Shown here: piece by piece, positions 1 through 9,713 of the stretch
Position numbering within the stretch: the stretch's first letter is position 1
How the letters are laid out: the number at the start of each line of letters is the position of its first letter
Assembly (NCBI GenBank): GCA_021770345.1
Contig: JAETRD010000001.1
Location: 1 to 64,000 of the forward strand
Reading direction: 5' to 3'
DNA from: Lachnospiraceae bacterium
Lineage (GTDB): Bacteria; Bacillota; Clostridia; Lachnospirales; Lachnospiraceae
DNA length: 64,000 bases
Notes under the pieces: model-generated
What the model was told of the DNA's origin: nothing
What the model saw: the letters and a program-made list of their open reading frames with translations, nothing else
Databases searched by the model: none
Program-made: the position numbers and the translations under genes

Positions 1-189
1 ACGCTGGTCTTTCCAGCTATCAATCAAAAGAACTGTTTCTTCATCTGCCAACGGGAAGAAATACTCATACCTGATATTTCCCTCTTCTGCACGGATATCA
101 TCAACCACCCCGCTTGAAATCATTTCCTCTGCAAATTTTTTTGCATTTCCATTTACACCTTTATAGTAGATGTTTACTGTAATGGCCAT
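1..189 (-). CDS. Putative quinol monooxygenase (ABM-like), 3' end cut off
   Basis: This is the N-terminal 63 residues of a small protein that runs off the left edge of the window. It begins MAITVNIYYKGVNGNAKKF and continues with an 'EEMISSG...EYFFP..DEETVLLIDSW' pattern. That pattern is typical of the dimeric ferredoxin-like antibiotic-biosynthesis-monooxygenase fold (YgiN-type quinol monooxygenases). An ATG at 189 is preceded by a good GGAGGAA ribosome site, which fixes the start. It lies 26 bases downstream of the DHFR-like gene on the same strand, so the two are probably co-transcribed. The substrate is unknown, and the family assignment rests on only part of the protein. Confidence 0.6.
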   Translation of the reverse strand, partial: MAITVNIYYKGVNGNAKKFAEEMISSGVVDDIRAEEGNIRYEYFFPLADEETVLLIDSWKDQR

Positions 190-215
190 TTGAGTTTCCT
201 CCAAATATATCCAAT

Positions 216-746
216 CTATCGGCGTATATAAATTAAATCTGTTATCCCGTTATATGTCTGCGTTTTCAGCAATTTCAATTTAATTTCTTTCTCCGTATTA
301 TCAAAAAGCCGGATACCGGAACCTAAAATGGTTGGAATCACGGAAACATAATATTGGTCTATCAGGTCATCACGCATCAATTGACGAACCAGATTTGCCC
401 CGCCGCATATCCAGATATTTTTTCCATCCTTTGATTTCAGTCTTTCCAACAGGCTGGCTGGATTTTCATTTACAAAATGAATCTGCTCTGTCGAATCCAT
501 CTCCCTGTGGGTAAATACATAAGTGGTAAAATCACTGTATATCCATTCCGTCGGTGAAAGTTCTGTTGTAACCTGATAATATGTATTCCACCCCATTAAA
601 ACTGTGTCAATTTCCTTTACAAATTCAGAATACACATCTACATTTTCACTGTCACTGCCCTGTCCATGCAGCCAGCCGACTCCGCCATTCCTATCAGCAA
701 TAAACCCATCAAGGCTCATTGCAATAAATAAAACTGTTACCCTCAT
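216..746 (-). CDS. DHFR/RibD C-terminal-like reductase
   Basis: A 176-residue protein of the RibD C-terminal/dihydrofolate reductase-like family (YwjB/YyaP group). Visible marks are the opening 'FIAMSLDGFIA' strand and helix, 'VLMGWNTY' near residue 50, 'IWICGGANLVRQLM' around residues 110-125 (the glycine-rich NADPH-binding loop) and the ending 'IPTILGSGIRLF'. The length matches the family. These proteins are thought to be NAD(P)H-dependent reductases, but most members have no proven substrate. The gene is followed closely by the ABM-like gene, forming a small A+T-richer accessory pair next to the V-ATPase operon. The ribosome site (GGGCGGGAAG) is only moderate. Confidence 0.75.
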   Translation of the reverse strand: MRVTVLFIAMSLDGFIADRNGGVGWLHGQGSDSENVDVYSEFVKEIDTVLMGWNTYYQVTTELSPTEWIYSDFTTYVFTHREMDSTEQIHFVNENPASLLERLKSKDGKNIWICGGANLVRQLMRDDLIDQYYVSVIPTILGSGIRLFDNTEKEIKLKLLKTQTYNGITDLIYIRR

Positions 747-847
747 ACTTACTTCCCGCCCTGATTAAACATAAAAATGTCTGATAGATCCTGACATCCG
801 TTTAGAGTAACTTGTACAGCACCAACGCCCCTGCAAATTGGAAACTG

Positions 848-1125
848 TTACTTATTCTTGATAAGTTTCAATTTTATATTTCTTCTGTCAGCAATCTTTT
901 GAAATACCTCTGCCACATACAGGCATTGTGCCTTAAATGGCAGCAAGGGCAGTTCGTCATTTGATTGTATTTGATTTATCGCTTCCTGTATCTCTGAAAG
1001 TTCTAATAAATTGACTGCCACACAAAAGAAATTCTTCCTACGCCCATCATTATAATTAGAAAGCTATCAGTTTTCCGTAAGCAATACATCAATGATATCA
1101 CCAATTTTTTCCGGAACAACTGTTA
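848..1125 (-). pseudogene. Remnants of one or two genes downstream of ntpD
   Basis: No start codon with a ribosome site is present, but two coding-like pieces are readable on the minus strand. From 1063 to 848 a 71-codon open frame ends '...FKAQCLYVAEVFQKIADRR...' and TAA; it opens directly after a TAG and has no ATG. In another frame a piece ending 'VPEKIGDIIDVLLTEN' stops at 1067 and overlaps the 3' end of ntpD. Codon content looks real, so these are most likely the decayed 3' parts of one or two genes, possibly truncated when the V-ATPase operon or the DHFR-like pair arrived. The family was not recognised. The rest of 747-847 shows nothing convincing. Confidence 0.45.
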
Positions 1126-1127
1126 TC

Positions 1128-1742
1128 TTATGCCTTTGTCCGCTTCACGACTTTCAGTCTCGTAAATTCCTCCCGCTCTTTCTCCTCCAGATACTCCTGT
1201 ATCTCCTTCGCGAGCCCCTCATATTTCGGAATCGTGATATTGGAGAGCGCGTTTGCGCGCTTCTGCGTCTTTTTGATATTGTAGGCCAGCCGGTATGCGG
1301 AATTTTCCACTTCCGCAAGCCGGATCGTCAGCTCTTTGACCCGCTCGAACTGCTGGCAGGCCTCGTCGAGCGACATCTTGGTATGATAGAAAGAATAGGC
1401 GGGCCGCGCCTCCTCTTTCTCGTATTCCACCTTCGGGATCTCCGTTCCCATCACGCTCCGACGCTTGATGCGGACGGAATTCTCCACGGGAATCCCCATG
1501 GCAATCTGTTCCACCTGATGAATCCCCATCTGCATGTTGGCTTTCTGCAGCGCCCGGTATGCGTTTGTAAACGTCGTATCGATCTCCTCCTGCAGATCCG
1601 TCGCCTCCGCAATCAGATCCATCAGCTCGCGTATCAGAATATTTCGTTTTTTGTCCATCAAATCATAGCCCTGCTTTGCAAGAGCCAGTGAATTTTTTGC
1701 CAGTATCAGATTTCCCTTTGTCGGGAATGTATTCGGATCCAT
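1128..1742 (-). CDS. ntpD: V-type ATP synthase subunit D
   Basis: A 204-residue central-stalk (rotor shaft) subunit of the V/A-type ATPase. Visible features are the family opening 'FPTKGNLILAKNSLALAKQGYDLMDKKRNIL' region and a long, almost entirely helical sequence ending in 'ALSNITIPKYEGLAKEIQEYLEEKE' and a basic tail. Helical pairs at the N- and C-termini form the coiled-coil shaft that turns inside the A3B3 head, which fits the family and its usual length of about 200-215 residues. It is the last gene of the operon, 71 bases after ntpB. The start at 1742 follows a GAGGAG ribosome site. Confidence 0.95.
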   Translation of the reverse strand: MDPNTFPTKGNLILAKNSLALAKQGYDLMDKKRNILIRELMDLIAEATDLQEEIDTTFTNAYRALQKANMQMGIHQVEQIAMGIPVENSVRIKRRSVMGTEIPKVEYEKEEARPAYSFYHTKMSLDEACQQFERVKELTIRLAEVENSAYRLAYNIKKTQKRANALSNITIPKYEGLAKEIQEYLEEKEREEFTRLKVVKRTKA

Positions 1743-1813
1743 ACCTGCTCTCCTCGATTTTTGTCAAACGCCTTCCTGCGTCTCCCGCAGATAAGCCTTC
1801 CATATCTGCAGGA

Positions 1814-3205
1814 TCAGCCTTCGCCTGTCTCCCAGTATTTCTCTAAAATCTTTGTGTCAATCCGGTCTAATTCCTCCCTGGGAAGAATGTGTAAGAGCCG
1901 CCAGCCGATGTCGAGCGTCTCTTCGATCGTGCGGTTTTCATTCCTTCCCTGACCCACGAACTCCTGCTCGAACGCAAGCCCGAACGCGAGATATTTCTTG
2001 TCCACCGGCGACAGCTCGTCCTCCCCGATGACGCTTGCGAGGTCTCGCGCCTCCCCCACCCGCGCGTACGAAGAAAACAGCTGGTTCGCGACGTCCTGAT
2101 GGTCTTCTCTCGTGTATTTCGCCCCGATGCCGTCCTTCATCAGACGGGAGAGCGAGGGCAGCACGTTGATCGGCGGGTAGATCGTTTTCTGGTGCAGCGC
2201 GCGCTCAAGCACGATCTGCCCTTCCGTAATATACCCGGTCAGATCCGGAATCGGGTGCGTGATATCGTCGTTCGGCATCGTGAGAATCGGAATCTGCGTC
2301 ACCGAACCCGATGCACCCTTCACAATCCCCGCGCGCTCGTACAGACTCGCAAGCTCGCTGTAGAGATAACCAGGATATCCTTTCCGGCTCGGGATCTCCC
2401 CCTTTAAGGAGGAAACCTCCCGCATCGCCTCCGCGTAGGACGTCATATCCGTCAAAATCACCAGAATGTGCATATTCTTCTCAAACGCCAGATACTCCGC
2501 AGCCGTAAGCGCCACCTTCGGCGTGATCAGACGCTCCACCACCGGGTCGTTCGAGAGGTTCAGAAACATCGCAACATGCGCGCTGGCCCCGCACTCCTCG
2601 AACGTGCGCCGGAAATACTCCGCCACATCATATTTGACGCCCATCGCCGCAAAGACAACGGCAAATTCTTCCCCGTCCTCCCCAGGTGCGTCTCCGAGAC
2701 TCGCCTGTTCCACGATCTGTGCCGCAAGCTCATCATGCGGCAGACCGTTTCCGGAGAAAATCGGCAGCTTCTGCCCGCGGATTAACGTCGTCAGACCGTC
2801 AATCGCCGAGATTCCCGTGCGGATATAATTCCTCGGGTATTCCCTCGTGCAGGGATTCATCGGCTGTCCGTTGACGTCGCGCCGCTCCTCTGCGCGCACG
2901 GCTCCGAGCCCGTCAATCGGCTCCCCCAGCCCGTTAAACGTCCTCCCCAGGATCTCCTCCGAGAGTCCGATCTCCATCGGGCGCCCCGTCAGTCTCGTGC
3001 GGGTGTTCAAAAGAGACATCTCCGCCGTGTTCTCGAATACCTGAATCACCGCTTTGTCCTCGTCGATCTCCACGATACGGCCGAGCTTTTTCTGCTTCCC
3101 CGCAACGTCAAACTCCACGATTTCATCATAAAATGCACCCCGGACGCCCTCGATGACGACCATGGGCCCGTTTATCTCACTCAATCCCAAATACTCTATC
3201 GACAT
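1814..3205 (-). CDS. ntpB: V-type ATP synthase subunit B (regulatory)
   Basis: A 463-residue non-catalytic B subunit of the A3B3 head. The start is placed at the ATG opening [14 protein letters not shown] because a GGAGG site lies upstream; the open frame extends further but has no such signal. It lacks the catalytic subunit's GxxxxGKT P-loop, having '[16 protein letters not shown]' at that position, as expected for B subunits. 'RMGEARDL'-like text ('[20 protein letters not shown]') near the C-terminus is typical. It lies 43 bases downstream of ntpA, with which it alternates in the hexamer. Confidence 0.95.
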   Translation of the reverse strand: MSIEYLGLSEINGPMVVIEGVRGAFYDEIVEFDVAGKQKKLGRIVEIDEDKAVIQVFENTAEMSLLNTRTRLTGRPMEIGLSEEILGRTFNGLGEPIDGLGAVRAEERRDVNGQPMNPCTREYPRNYIRTGISAIDGLTTLIRGQKLPIFSGNGLPHDELAAQIVEQASLGDAPGEDGEEFAVVFAAMGVKYDVAEYFRRTFEECGASAHVAMFLNLSNDPVVERLITPKVALTAAEYLAFEKNMHILVILTDMTSYAEAMREVSSLKGEIPSRKGYPGYLYSELASLYERAGIVKGASGSVTQIPILTMPNDDITHPIPDLTGYITEGQIVLERALHQKTIYPPINVLPSLSRLMKDGIGAKYTREDHQDVANQLFSSYARVGEARDLASVIGEDELSPVDKKYLAFGLAFEQEFVGQGRNENRTIEETLDIGWRLLHILPREELDRIDTKILEKYWETGEG

Positions 3206-3248
3206 ATCTCTATCCTCCAAGTCAGAGTAATTTCCTGCGGTGATGCGG

Positions 3249-5015
3249 TCACGCATTGGACTTCATCAGCTGCTGATAAAACGCTTCTATCATCGCATCA
3301 TATTCCGCGAACCGCTCCGGCTCCCTGTTTGGCACATCATACTTGACGGCGATGATTTTCTCGAAGACATCGCTCTCCCGGAGCAGCGCCATCGGCATCC
3401 CCATCTCCACCAGGGCCCGGCAGCGCTCATAGAGGTGCAAAATCACTTCCATCATCCGCAGCTGCTTCTCCATCGGAACAAACGTGTCCTCCGCATGGAA
3501 AGCATTCTGCTGTAAAAATCCCAGCCGTATCACACGGGCAACTTCAAGAATCAGTTTCTGGTCGTCCGGGAGCACGTCGCTCCCGATCAGCTTTACAATC
3601 TCGTTCAGACGGTTTTCCGTCGTCAGGATATTTAAAATCTGATTCCTGCAGTGGACAAAATCCTCGCCCACATTGCTGCCGTACCACGGCGCTAAATCTC
3701 CCATATACTCGGAATAGCTCGTGAGCCAGTTGATGGCCGGATAGTGCCTCGCGTAGGCCAGCGACTTGTCGAGCGCGAGAAAACAGCGCACAAAACGCTT
3801 TGTGTTCTGCGTCACCGGCTCCGAGAAATCACCGCCCTGCGGCGATACCGCGCCGATAATCGTCACGCTGCCCTCCGAGCCGTTTAAGTTCTCCACATAT
3901 CCCGCCCGCTCATAGAAAGCGGAGAGCCGGGAAGCCAGATACGCCGGGAAGCCCTCCTCCGCCGGCATCTCCTCGAGACGACCGGAGAGCTCGCGCAGCG
4001 CCTCCGCCCAGCGGGACGTCGAGTCCGCCATGATCGCGACGTGATAGCCCATGTCCCGGTAATACTCGGCGAGCGTAATTCCGGTGTAGATGCTGGCCTC
4101 CCTGGCCGCCACCGGCATATTTGAAGTATTTGCGATCAGCGTCGTCCTGTCCATCAGAAGATTCCCGGATTTCGGGTCGACGAGCTCGCCGAACTCCTCG
4201 AGCACATTCGTCATCTCGTTGCCGCGCTCCCCGCAGCCGATGTAGATAATGATATCCGCGTCACACCACTTCGCGAGCTGATGCTGCGTCATCGTCTTGC
4301 CGGTGCCGAACCCTCCGGGCAGCGCCGCGGTTCCGCCTTTTGCGATCGGAAACAGCGTGTCTAAGATGCGCTGTCCCGTCACAAGCGGACGCTCCGCCGG
4401 ATGGCGGTTTGCGACCGGACGCGGAATGCGGATCGGCCATTTCTGGGTCATTGTAACAGACGCTTCTCTCCCGTCCGGGGTGCGGACAACCGCAAGCTCA
4501 TCCGAAATCGTATAGCCGCCGTCCGGCACGATGCGGATGATCTCGCCCGACATCCCCGGCGGAAGCATCACGCGGTGCACGATGGACTGCGTTTCCGGCA
4601 CCTCGGCAATCACGCTGCCGGGCGCCACCAGATCCCCCTCCCGCACCGTGATGTGCGTCTGCCAGATGCGCTCCGTATCCAGAGAAGCCGCCTGTGCGCC
4701 CCGCGGGATAAATGCCCCGTGCTCTTTTGCGATCACCTCTAAGGGGCGCTCGATCCCGTCAAAAATATTGTACAGGATACCGGGCGCTAACGTGGCGCAG
4801 ATCGCGTGCCCTGCCCCTTCCACGACCTCGCCGGGATGGAGCCCGCCGGTCTCCTCATATACCTGTATCGTGGTTTCCTCCCTGGTCAGACCGATCACCT
4901 CGCCGATCAGACGCATTTCCCCCACATATACCATCTCATTCATCTGAAACCCAAGATTGCCGCGCACCACGACAATCGGCCCGTTAATTCCGTATATTGT
5001 CCCTGTTATGCCCAT
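3249..5015 (-). CDS. ntpA: V-type ATP synthase subunit A (catalytic)
   Basis: A 588-residue catalytic subunit. The P-loop '[18 protein letters not shown]' is clear around residues 230-247. The Walker B and arginine-rich '[28 protein letters not shown]' region lies near residue 330, and the bulge domain characteristic of A subunits precedes the P-loop. The start is put at the ATG in '[15 protein letters not shown]', which has a GAGAGG ribosome site; a GTG four codons upstream overlaps that site and is less likely. The protein hydrolyses or makes ATP at the A-B interface. In fermenters such as this it probably works mainly as an ion pump. Confidence 0.96.
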   Translation of the reverse strand: MGITGTIYGINGPIVVVRGNLGFQMNEMVYVGEMRLIGEVIGLTREETTIQVYEETGGLHPGEVVEGAGHAICATLAPGILYNIFDGIERPLEVIAKEHGAFIPRGAQAASLDTERIWQTHITVREGDLVAPGSVIAEVPETQSIVHRVMLPPGMSGEIIRIVPDGGYTISDELAVVRTPDGREASVTMTQKWPIRIPRPVANRHPAERPLVTGQRILDTLFPIAKGGTAALPGGFGTGKTMTQHQLAKWCDADIIIYIGCGERGNEMTNVLEEFGELVDPKSGNLLMDRTTLIANTSNMPVAAREASIYTGITLAEYYRDMGYHVAIMADSTSRWAEALRELSGRLEEMPAEEGFPAYLASRLSAFYERAGYVENLNGSEGSVTIIGAVSPQGGDFSEPVTQNTKRFVRCFLALDKSLAYARHYPAINWLTSYSEYMGDLAPWYGSNVGEDFVHCRNQILNILTTENRLNEIVKLIGSDVLPDDQKLILEVARVIRLGFLQQNAFHAEDTFVPMEKQLRMMEVILHLYERCRALVEMGMPMALLRESDVFEKIIAVKYDVPNREPERFAEYDAMIEAFYQQLMKSNA

Positions 5016-5029
5016 AGTTCCTCTCACTT

Positions 5030-5596
5030 CTATAATGAAAATAATTCCCGTTCTCTCTCAAGCTTCTCCGAGAAGGATTCGTCAAGCAGCATGTTCTTCG
5101 CCGGAATCACCGCGCGGATTCCCCCGCCGAACGGTTTTTCCGCGGGCGTAAGCACACACGCCGTCTCCCGCTCGAGGCGCCCGCGCAACGGTTCGTCCTC
5201 CGGGTCTAAGTATACCGTAAGCTCCTCTCCCCCCGCAAAGTCCCGCGCTGTGCCGATCTTTTCCTCCAGCAGCCGTATGTAGGCTTCCGTCCCCCGGAAA
5301 GCCCGGATATGCTCCTCCACCATCGCAAACAGCTCCGCTTTCTGCTCCTCCTGCTTTGCATGGAAGTTCTTCTTTTCCTCCATCATCTGCCCGGAGACGG
5401 CGCGGTTTATCTCCCTGCGCACCCGCGCCATCGCGTCGCGCGTTTTCGTCTGCTGTTCCTCCTGCTTTCTCTTCTCATACTCTGTCAGCATTTCCCGGTA
5501 GAGCCGCTCCTGTTCCTCCAGCATCTCCCTGCTCTGTCCCTCCGCCGCCTGAATCGTTGCACGGTTAAAGATATCCAGCTTCTCATTGATTTCCAT
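5030..5596 (-). CDS. ntpE: V-type ATP synthase subunit E (peripheral stalk)
   Basis: A 188-residue peripheral-stalk subunit. The first 100 or so residues are a highly charged, heptad-patterned helix rich in Glu, Lys, Arg and Gln, which would form the coiled coil with the G/H subunit. The C-terminal globular part includes 'EELTVYLDPEDEP' and 'PFGGGIRAVIPAKNMLLDESFSEKLERERE', the typical 'GG(V/I)...D.T...RLE' end of E subunits. The start at 5596 follows GGAGG; a Met four codons upstream sits inside the ribosome site. It is 14 bases from ntpA. Confidence 0.9.
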   Translation of the reverse strand: MEINEKLDIFNRATIQAAEGQSREMLEEQERLYREMLTEYEKRKQEEQQTKTRDAMARVRREINRAVSGQMMEEKKNFHAKQEEQKAELFAMVEEHIRAFRGTEAYIRLLEEKIGTARDFAGGEELTVYLDPEDEPLRGRLERETACVLTPAEKPFGGGIRAVIPAKNMLLDESFSEKLERERELFSL

Positions 5597-5609
5597 AAGT
5601 TCCTCCATG

Positions 5610-5915
5610 TCAGAGCTTCAGTCCGATTGCCTGGTTTACATAATCTGTAATAAAATTCTTGCTGCGCCCGGTGCCGTGGCGGTCCGGAATCTCCACAAAC
5701 AGCGGAACTCTGCGCTCCTTTGCCGCCTGCACCACCTCCGGATAATCCCTTCCAAACTTCTCGGTCAAAAGCACGATCCCGATTTCTCCGTCGGAAACCA
5801 CGCGGGAAAGCTCCCGCCGCAGCTCATCTTCCCTGTGCACCACAACGCCCTCCACACCGGCTAAGCGCATGCCGGTGTAGGTATCCACATTGTCGCTGAT
5901 CAAAAACATTTTCAT
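5610..5915 (-). CDS. ntpF: V-type ATP synthase subunit F
   Basis: A 101-residue protein with the Rossmann-like F-subunit pattern. It opens 'MKMFLISDNVDTYTGMRLAGVEGVVV', has a central 'DGEIGIVLLTEKF' strand and helix, and then 'VPLFVEIPDRHG'. The subunit sits beside D in the rotor stalk. Length and operon position between K and E match other clostridial V-ATPase operons. Confidence 0.93.
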   Translation of the reverse strand: MKMFLISDNVDTYTGMRLAGVEGVVVHREDELRRELSRVVSDGEIGIVLLTEKFGRDYPEVVQAAKERRVPLFVEIPDRHGTGRSKNFITDYVNQAIGLKL

Positions 5916-5933
5916 GTTCCGCTTTATACACTC

Positions 5934-6353
5934 CTATCCCAGAATCGAAAACGAAATCAAAAGTCCGTAGAGCGCGATTGACTCGGCAAGCGCCACGAAA
6001 ATCAGCGCTTTTCCCATGATGGAGGAGTCCTCGCTCAGAGCTCCGATCGCAGCGGACGCCGCACTCGCCACCGCAACGCCGGCTCCGATACAGGAAATAC
6101 CGGTGGAGAGTGCCGCAGCCATATACCGCCAGCCCTCCGCGGACGCCGCTGCGGCTGCCCCGGTCTCCGCCGCATAGATCTGTCCGCGAAAGAGCAGCAT
6201 GTCCGCCGCGAGTACCGTTCCGAAAAACATCAGAATCCCAATCGCAAGCGAAACCTTTGTGCTGCCTGCCTGTTTCTTCCCGAGCACATACCCCGCAAAG
6301 GGAACTCCCATGCTGATTGCCAGAATTACCGCCAAAATTATTTTTGTTGCCAT
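5934..6353 (-). CDS. ntpK: V-type ATP synthase subunit K (proteolipid c-ring)
   Basis: A 139-residue membrane rotor subunit. Two N-terminal hydrophobic segments (about residues 4-25 and 33-55) precede a linker ('YAAETGAAAA') and then the conserved c-type hairpin. That hairpin carries a Gly/Ala/Ser-rich helix 'GAGVAVASAASAAIGALSE' and a final helix 'IFVALAESIALYGLLISF' with the ion-binding Glu followed by Ser. No Gln is seen in the inner helix of the conserved hairpin where Na+-type rings usually have one, so the coupling ion cannot be assigned. The ATG at 6353 overlaps the subunit I stop codon (TGATG) and has AGGAGG upstream. Confidence 0.92.
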   Translation of the reverse strand: MATKIILAVILAISMGVPFAGYVLGKKQAGSTKVSLAIGILMFFGTVLAADMLLFRGQIYAAETGAAAAASAEGWRYMAAALSTGISCIGAGVAVASAASAAIGALSEDSSIMGKALIFVALAESIALYGLLISFSILG

Positions 6354-8281
6354 CACTCATTTCCTCCTGCTTCCTTTTTCTTAAAAAATCCCACAAAGGG
6401 TTTTCCGTTTCCTCTGTAAAACCGGCTGAACATCTCGTAATACTCGAGACGCAGCACCTGTATTCCGACCACAAGCCCCTCGAGCCCGGTCACGAGAATA
6501 TTTCCGAGAACGACGATCACCCAGTTCGGGCTGCCGCTCTCATAGCCCGCGAGCGTCAGCACCACGCCCATCATACCGGCATGACTTAGTGCAAACGCAC
6601 CGACACGCACAAAAGAGATACTGTTCGTCGCGTAGCTTAACACCACGTCAAACAGCTCCACAAGCGCTTCGACGAAAAACATCGCCTTGCTGCCCTCCGG
6701 GAGAATATGAGACTTCTTCTCCACCAGATTCGACAGCGGCTCCTTGAGCAGAATCGCGACAAGCGGCACACCGACGAGCACGCCTAAAACGCCGGCGGCC
6801 GGAATTGCATAGCCGGCCAGATACAGCGCAATGACAAGCACGACCGAGCCATAACAGACAAGGCCCGAAAGGCCGCTCGCATCGAACAGGATGCGCCCCA
6901 GATCCTTTGCCCGGACAGCGTTTATCACGTTGAGCACCATCGCCAGAAGAATCATTGCCATCCCGAACCCGATCGCGATCAAAAGCGTCGTCATGATATT
7001 GTCCATCGGGCGCATCCACACCGCCGGAAGCGTTTCCTCAAAGCCGAACACACTCCCGTACATAAAGCCGAAGAACGTCGACCAGATACCGGCCAGCGCG
7101 ATAATCGCCGCGAGGTTCATCTTCTTTACTTTATATAGAAGAAACCCGCCGATTACAAGACACAGTCCCTGTCCCGCATCCCCGAACATCGCCCCGAAAA
7201 TAAACGTGTATGTCAGCGCGATAAAAATCGTGGGATCCATCTCGTTGTAGGCGGGCAGCCCGTACATCTCGACAAACATCTGGAAAGGCGAGAATATCTT
7301 CGGGTTCCGAAGTCTCGTCGGCGGCGCGGCGCTCAGGGAATTTTCCGCTTCCTCCTCGATGACCTGAATGCGGCGGTCTTTTTTCACTTCCTGCAAAAAC
7401 CGCTCCGCATCCCGTTCGCTCATCCATCCGTAGAGAATATAATACTCTCCGCTGTCATCCTGCTCGTTTGCCCGCGAACAGATCGCCATTTTGCGCACGT
7501 CAAAATTTTCACAATAGGTCTTTAAGCTCTGATACGCCCCCGCAATCTGCTTCTGATGGCGCAGCAGCATATCGTGCAGCTGCTTTTTTAACGCCTCGCT
7601 CTCGGCCAGATTCTGCTCGTATTCGGCCTCGGCGTCCCGGTAGGCCGCATCCGGCGTTCCCTCGAAGGAGTCCGGCAGCTGCATCCGCTCAAAATGGAAG
7701 GAGGCACAGATGGCATCCACCTCGTTTTTGCGTATCTCCGGCACAAAATACGCGCCCCAGACGTAATTCTCGTCGCTGTGGCATTCGTAAAACAGCGCAT
7801 AGTCCGTATCGTGAATATAGCGCTCTAATTTCTGATAATGCTCCCGGGGAATGCGCCCGGCCCGAAATGCGATATACCGGAATTCCAGAATCCTGCGGAA
7901 TTCGTAATCGAGCTCCCGGAACGGTTCGATCTGCTGCATTAATTTTTTGAGCTCGGCACGGCGCAGTCTCAGCTCTTCCTGACGCCCCATGATCTCTTCC
8001 GCAAGCCGGTAATTCGCCTCCACGATCCGCTCCGCCTTCTGCGGTTTCATCTTCTCTGCTTTTCCCGGGTCATCCTTTAAGTATTCCCAGAGCTCCGTCG
8101 CACGCATATAAGCCTCTTTATACAGATTTGTCTCCACAAAGGGCCTTACATTTGTCAGATTGCCAAGGCTTGCAATCGCATTTTCAAAATGAATCTCATA
8201 TTTGGAAAGATACACATCCGTCACCCGGTCGATATCATCCCGGGGTCCCGTGATGTGCAGCAGTTTCATTTTTTCTACCAC
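6353..8281 (-). CDS. ntpI: V-type ATP synthase subunit I (stator a-subunit)
   Basis: A 642-residue two-domain protein. The cytosolic N-terminal half (to about residue 330) is helical and charged and contacts the peripheral stalks. The C-terminal half has about seven membrane segments, including 'PTIFIALTYTFIFGAMFGDAGQGL' (entry into the membrane domain) and 'YATNSISFVRVGAFALSHAGMM', which contains the essential arginine facing the c-ring. It starts at GTG (8281) with a GGAGG site seven bases away; no better ATG is present. It overlaps ntpK by one base. Confidence 0.95.
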   Translation of the reverse strand: MVEKMKLLHITGPRDDIDRVTDVYLSKYEIHFENAIASLGNLTNVRPFVETNLYKEAYMRATELWEYLKDDPGKAEKMKPQKAERIVEANYRLAEEIMGRQEELRLRRAELKKLMQQIEPFRELDYEFRRILEFRYIAFRAGRIPREHYQKLERYIHDTDYALFYECHSDENYVWGAYFVPEIRKNEVDAICASFHFERMQLPDSFEGTPDAAYRDAEAEYEQNLAESEALKKQLHDMLLRHQKQIAGAYQSLKTYCENFDVRKMAICSRANEQDDSGEYYILYGWMSERDAERFLQEVKKDRRIQVIEEEAENSLSAAPPTRLRNPKIFSPFQMFVEMYGLPAYNEMDPTIFIALTYTFIFGAMFGDAGQGLCLVIGGFLLYKVKKMNLAAIIALAGIWSTFFGFMYGSVFGFEETLPAVWMRPMDNIMTTLLIAIGFGMAMILLAMVLNVINAVRAKDLGRILFDASGLSGLVCYGSVVLVIALYLAGYAIPAAGVLGVLVGVPLVAILLKEPLSNLVEKKSHILPEGSKAMFFVEALVELFDVVLSYATNSISFVRVGAFALSHAGMMGVVLTLAGYESGSPNWVIVVLGNILVTGLEGLVVGIQVLRLEYYEMFSRFYRGNGKPFVGFFKKKEAGGNE

Positions 8282-8300
8282 GGTAAAACCTCCATAACGA

Positions 8301-9341
8301 TCATGCCGTTATCAGCACAAGTTCCTGTATCTCCTTTGCCGGAATCTGATAGCGGACACCCTCAAGTATCGTCGTCAACATATCAATCTCCCGCTCCTTA
8401 TCGTATAAATACTTCAATACCGGCGCAATGGACGTCGGATATCTGCCGCAAATTTTCCGGTAAGTCGCATCCATGACTGCCCGGTACGAAATCTCATCCC
8501 CGAGCCGCACTGCCGGATCCCGCTCCGTAAAATAAGCAGTCTCCCCCACAATGCGCACAAAATCCTCGGGCTGTTCCGCCGCGAGCAGCCGCGCCCGCTC
8601 CGCCTTCCCGAGCCGGTAGGATACCGGTATCAGCTCCGCCTCTATATCGGAAGGGCTGCGCCCGTAAAAGCGCTTAAACCGATACATCCACATGATATTC
8701 TGCCAGTCGATTTCCGTCCCCAGAATCCGGGTACAGATTTCTCTCGTGTTCCTGTCCGAAATCTTCTCGAGATATTTCCACGCCATCCGGTAATACCCGA
8801 TATCAAGCCGTATCGCACAGTGCGCATAATCCCCGCCCGTATCGCTCCATATGCGTTCGAGAAGCCCCGCATACCGCGTGCCACCGAGCGCCTGCATCAG
8901 TTCCTGCACGCTCTCCGCTCCATACAGCGCCTTCGGGTCAAACACCGCATGCCCGGCAAAAAACGGTTCGGGCTGCCGTTCCTCCCTGCTCATGTCACGC
9001 TGCATCACACGCTCCAGGCAGTACTTCAGTTCATTCATCTCATACCGCATAAACACATGCTCTAAGGCTTGCCGCTGCGCCCTTCCGGCGAAACGGTAAA
9101 TCCGGCCGTAATCCTCATAGAGTGAATTCCCGATAATCGCCTCCACCTGCCCGCGGTGCGCCACTTCCTCCCGGTCGGCAAAAACCGCCGTGTAGCTTCC
9201 GTACTCGCGCAGAAACGAAATCATATCCTCCACGCTCTCATACTCCGTCAGCCCCAGCAGTTCCTCATGCGACAAAAGCCTTCCCCGCATCGCCTTTGTC
9301 TTCGTGACAAGGCCGCTGTATGCCAATAACCCATCTGCCAT
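8301..9341 (-). CDS. ntpC: V-type ATP synthase subunit C
   Basis: A 346-residue funnel-shaped subunit that links the D/F shaft to the c-ring. It opens 'LAYSGLVTKTKAMRGRLLSHEELLGLTEYESVEDMISFLRE', typical of the vacuolar subunit C/AC39 family, and is almost all alpha-helical with the internal three-fold repeat of the family. 'EKISDRNTREICTRILGTEIDWQNIMWMYRFKRFY' is the strongest conserved block. It is 19 bases upstream of ntpI and directly follows the G/H gene. Confidence 0.9.
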   Translation of the reverse strand: MADGLLAYSGLVTKTKAMRGRLLSHEELLGLTEYESVEDMISFLREYGSYTAVFADREEVAHRGQVEAIIGNSLYEDYGRIYRFAGRAQRQALEHVFMRYEMNELKYCLERVMQRDMSREERQPEPFFAGHAVFDPKALYGAESVQELMQALGGTRYAGLLERIWSDTGGDYAHCAIRLDIGYYRMAWKYLEKISDRNTREICTRILGTEIDWQNIMWMYRFKRFYGRSPSDIEAELIPVSYRLGKAERARLLAAEQPEDFVRIVGETAYFTERDPAVRLGDEISYRAVMDATYRKICGRYPTSIAPVLKYLYDKEREIDMLTTILEGVRYQIPAKEIQELVLITA

Positions 9342-9355
9342 TCCCTGCCTCTTTC

Positions 9356-9664
9356 CTACCGGGTCACCCGGTCCGCGATCTGTCTGGCCAGAGCTTCCCG
9401 CTGCCCCGCAAAACTCTGTGCAAGGCGCAAAAGCGCCTCCTCATTGCAGCGCCTGACATCCGAAAGCTCCCGCTCCGCCTCACTCTTTAGCGTCTGCTCG
9501 TATTCCCCGATCTCCTGCGCAAGCATTTTTTCGTATTTTCTGTCAATCTCCTGCCTGTCCCTCTCAAACTGCGCAGCCATCGCCTCCTTTTTCTCCCCGG
9601 CCGCCGCAAGGATGGCGCCGGCCTTTTCCTCGATTTCATTTAGCCTGGTAATTATTTCATTCAT
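9356..9664 (-). CDS. V-type ATPase subunit G/H-like peripheral stalk protein
   Basis: A 102-residue, almost purely helical and heavily charged protein (MNEIITRLNEIEEKAGAI, then repeated Glu/Lys/Arg/Gln heptads). It is the expected partner of subunit E in the peripheral stalk. The start is set at the ATG at 9664 with GGAG seven bases upstream; the longer open frame runs back through the promoter and cannot be real. It is the first gene of the operon and lies just downstream of a strong promoter. Sequence conservation in this family is low, so the call leans on position and composition. Confidence 0.8.
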   Translation of the reverse strand: MNEIITRLNEIEEKAGAILAAAGEKKEAMAAQFERDRQEIDRKYEKMLAQEIGEYEQTLKSEAERELSDVRRCNEEALLRLAQSFAGQREALARQIADRVTR

Positions 9665-9713
9665 AACAATCTCCATTCCTGCCAAGCCATTGCAGCTGAC
9701 TTTTTCCTTCTTA

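Noticed and set aside
5824..6474. 216-codon frame overlapping ntpK and ntpF
   Set aside because: Out-of-frame reading of the true subunit K, F and I genes, which match families fully.
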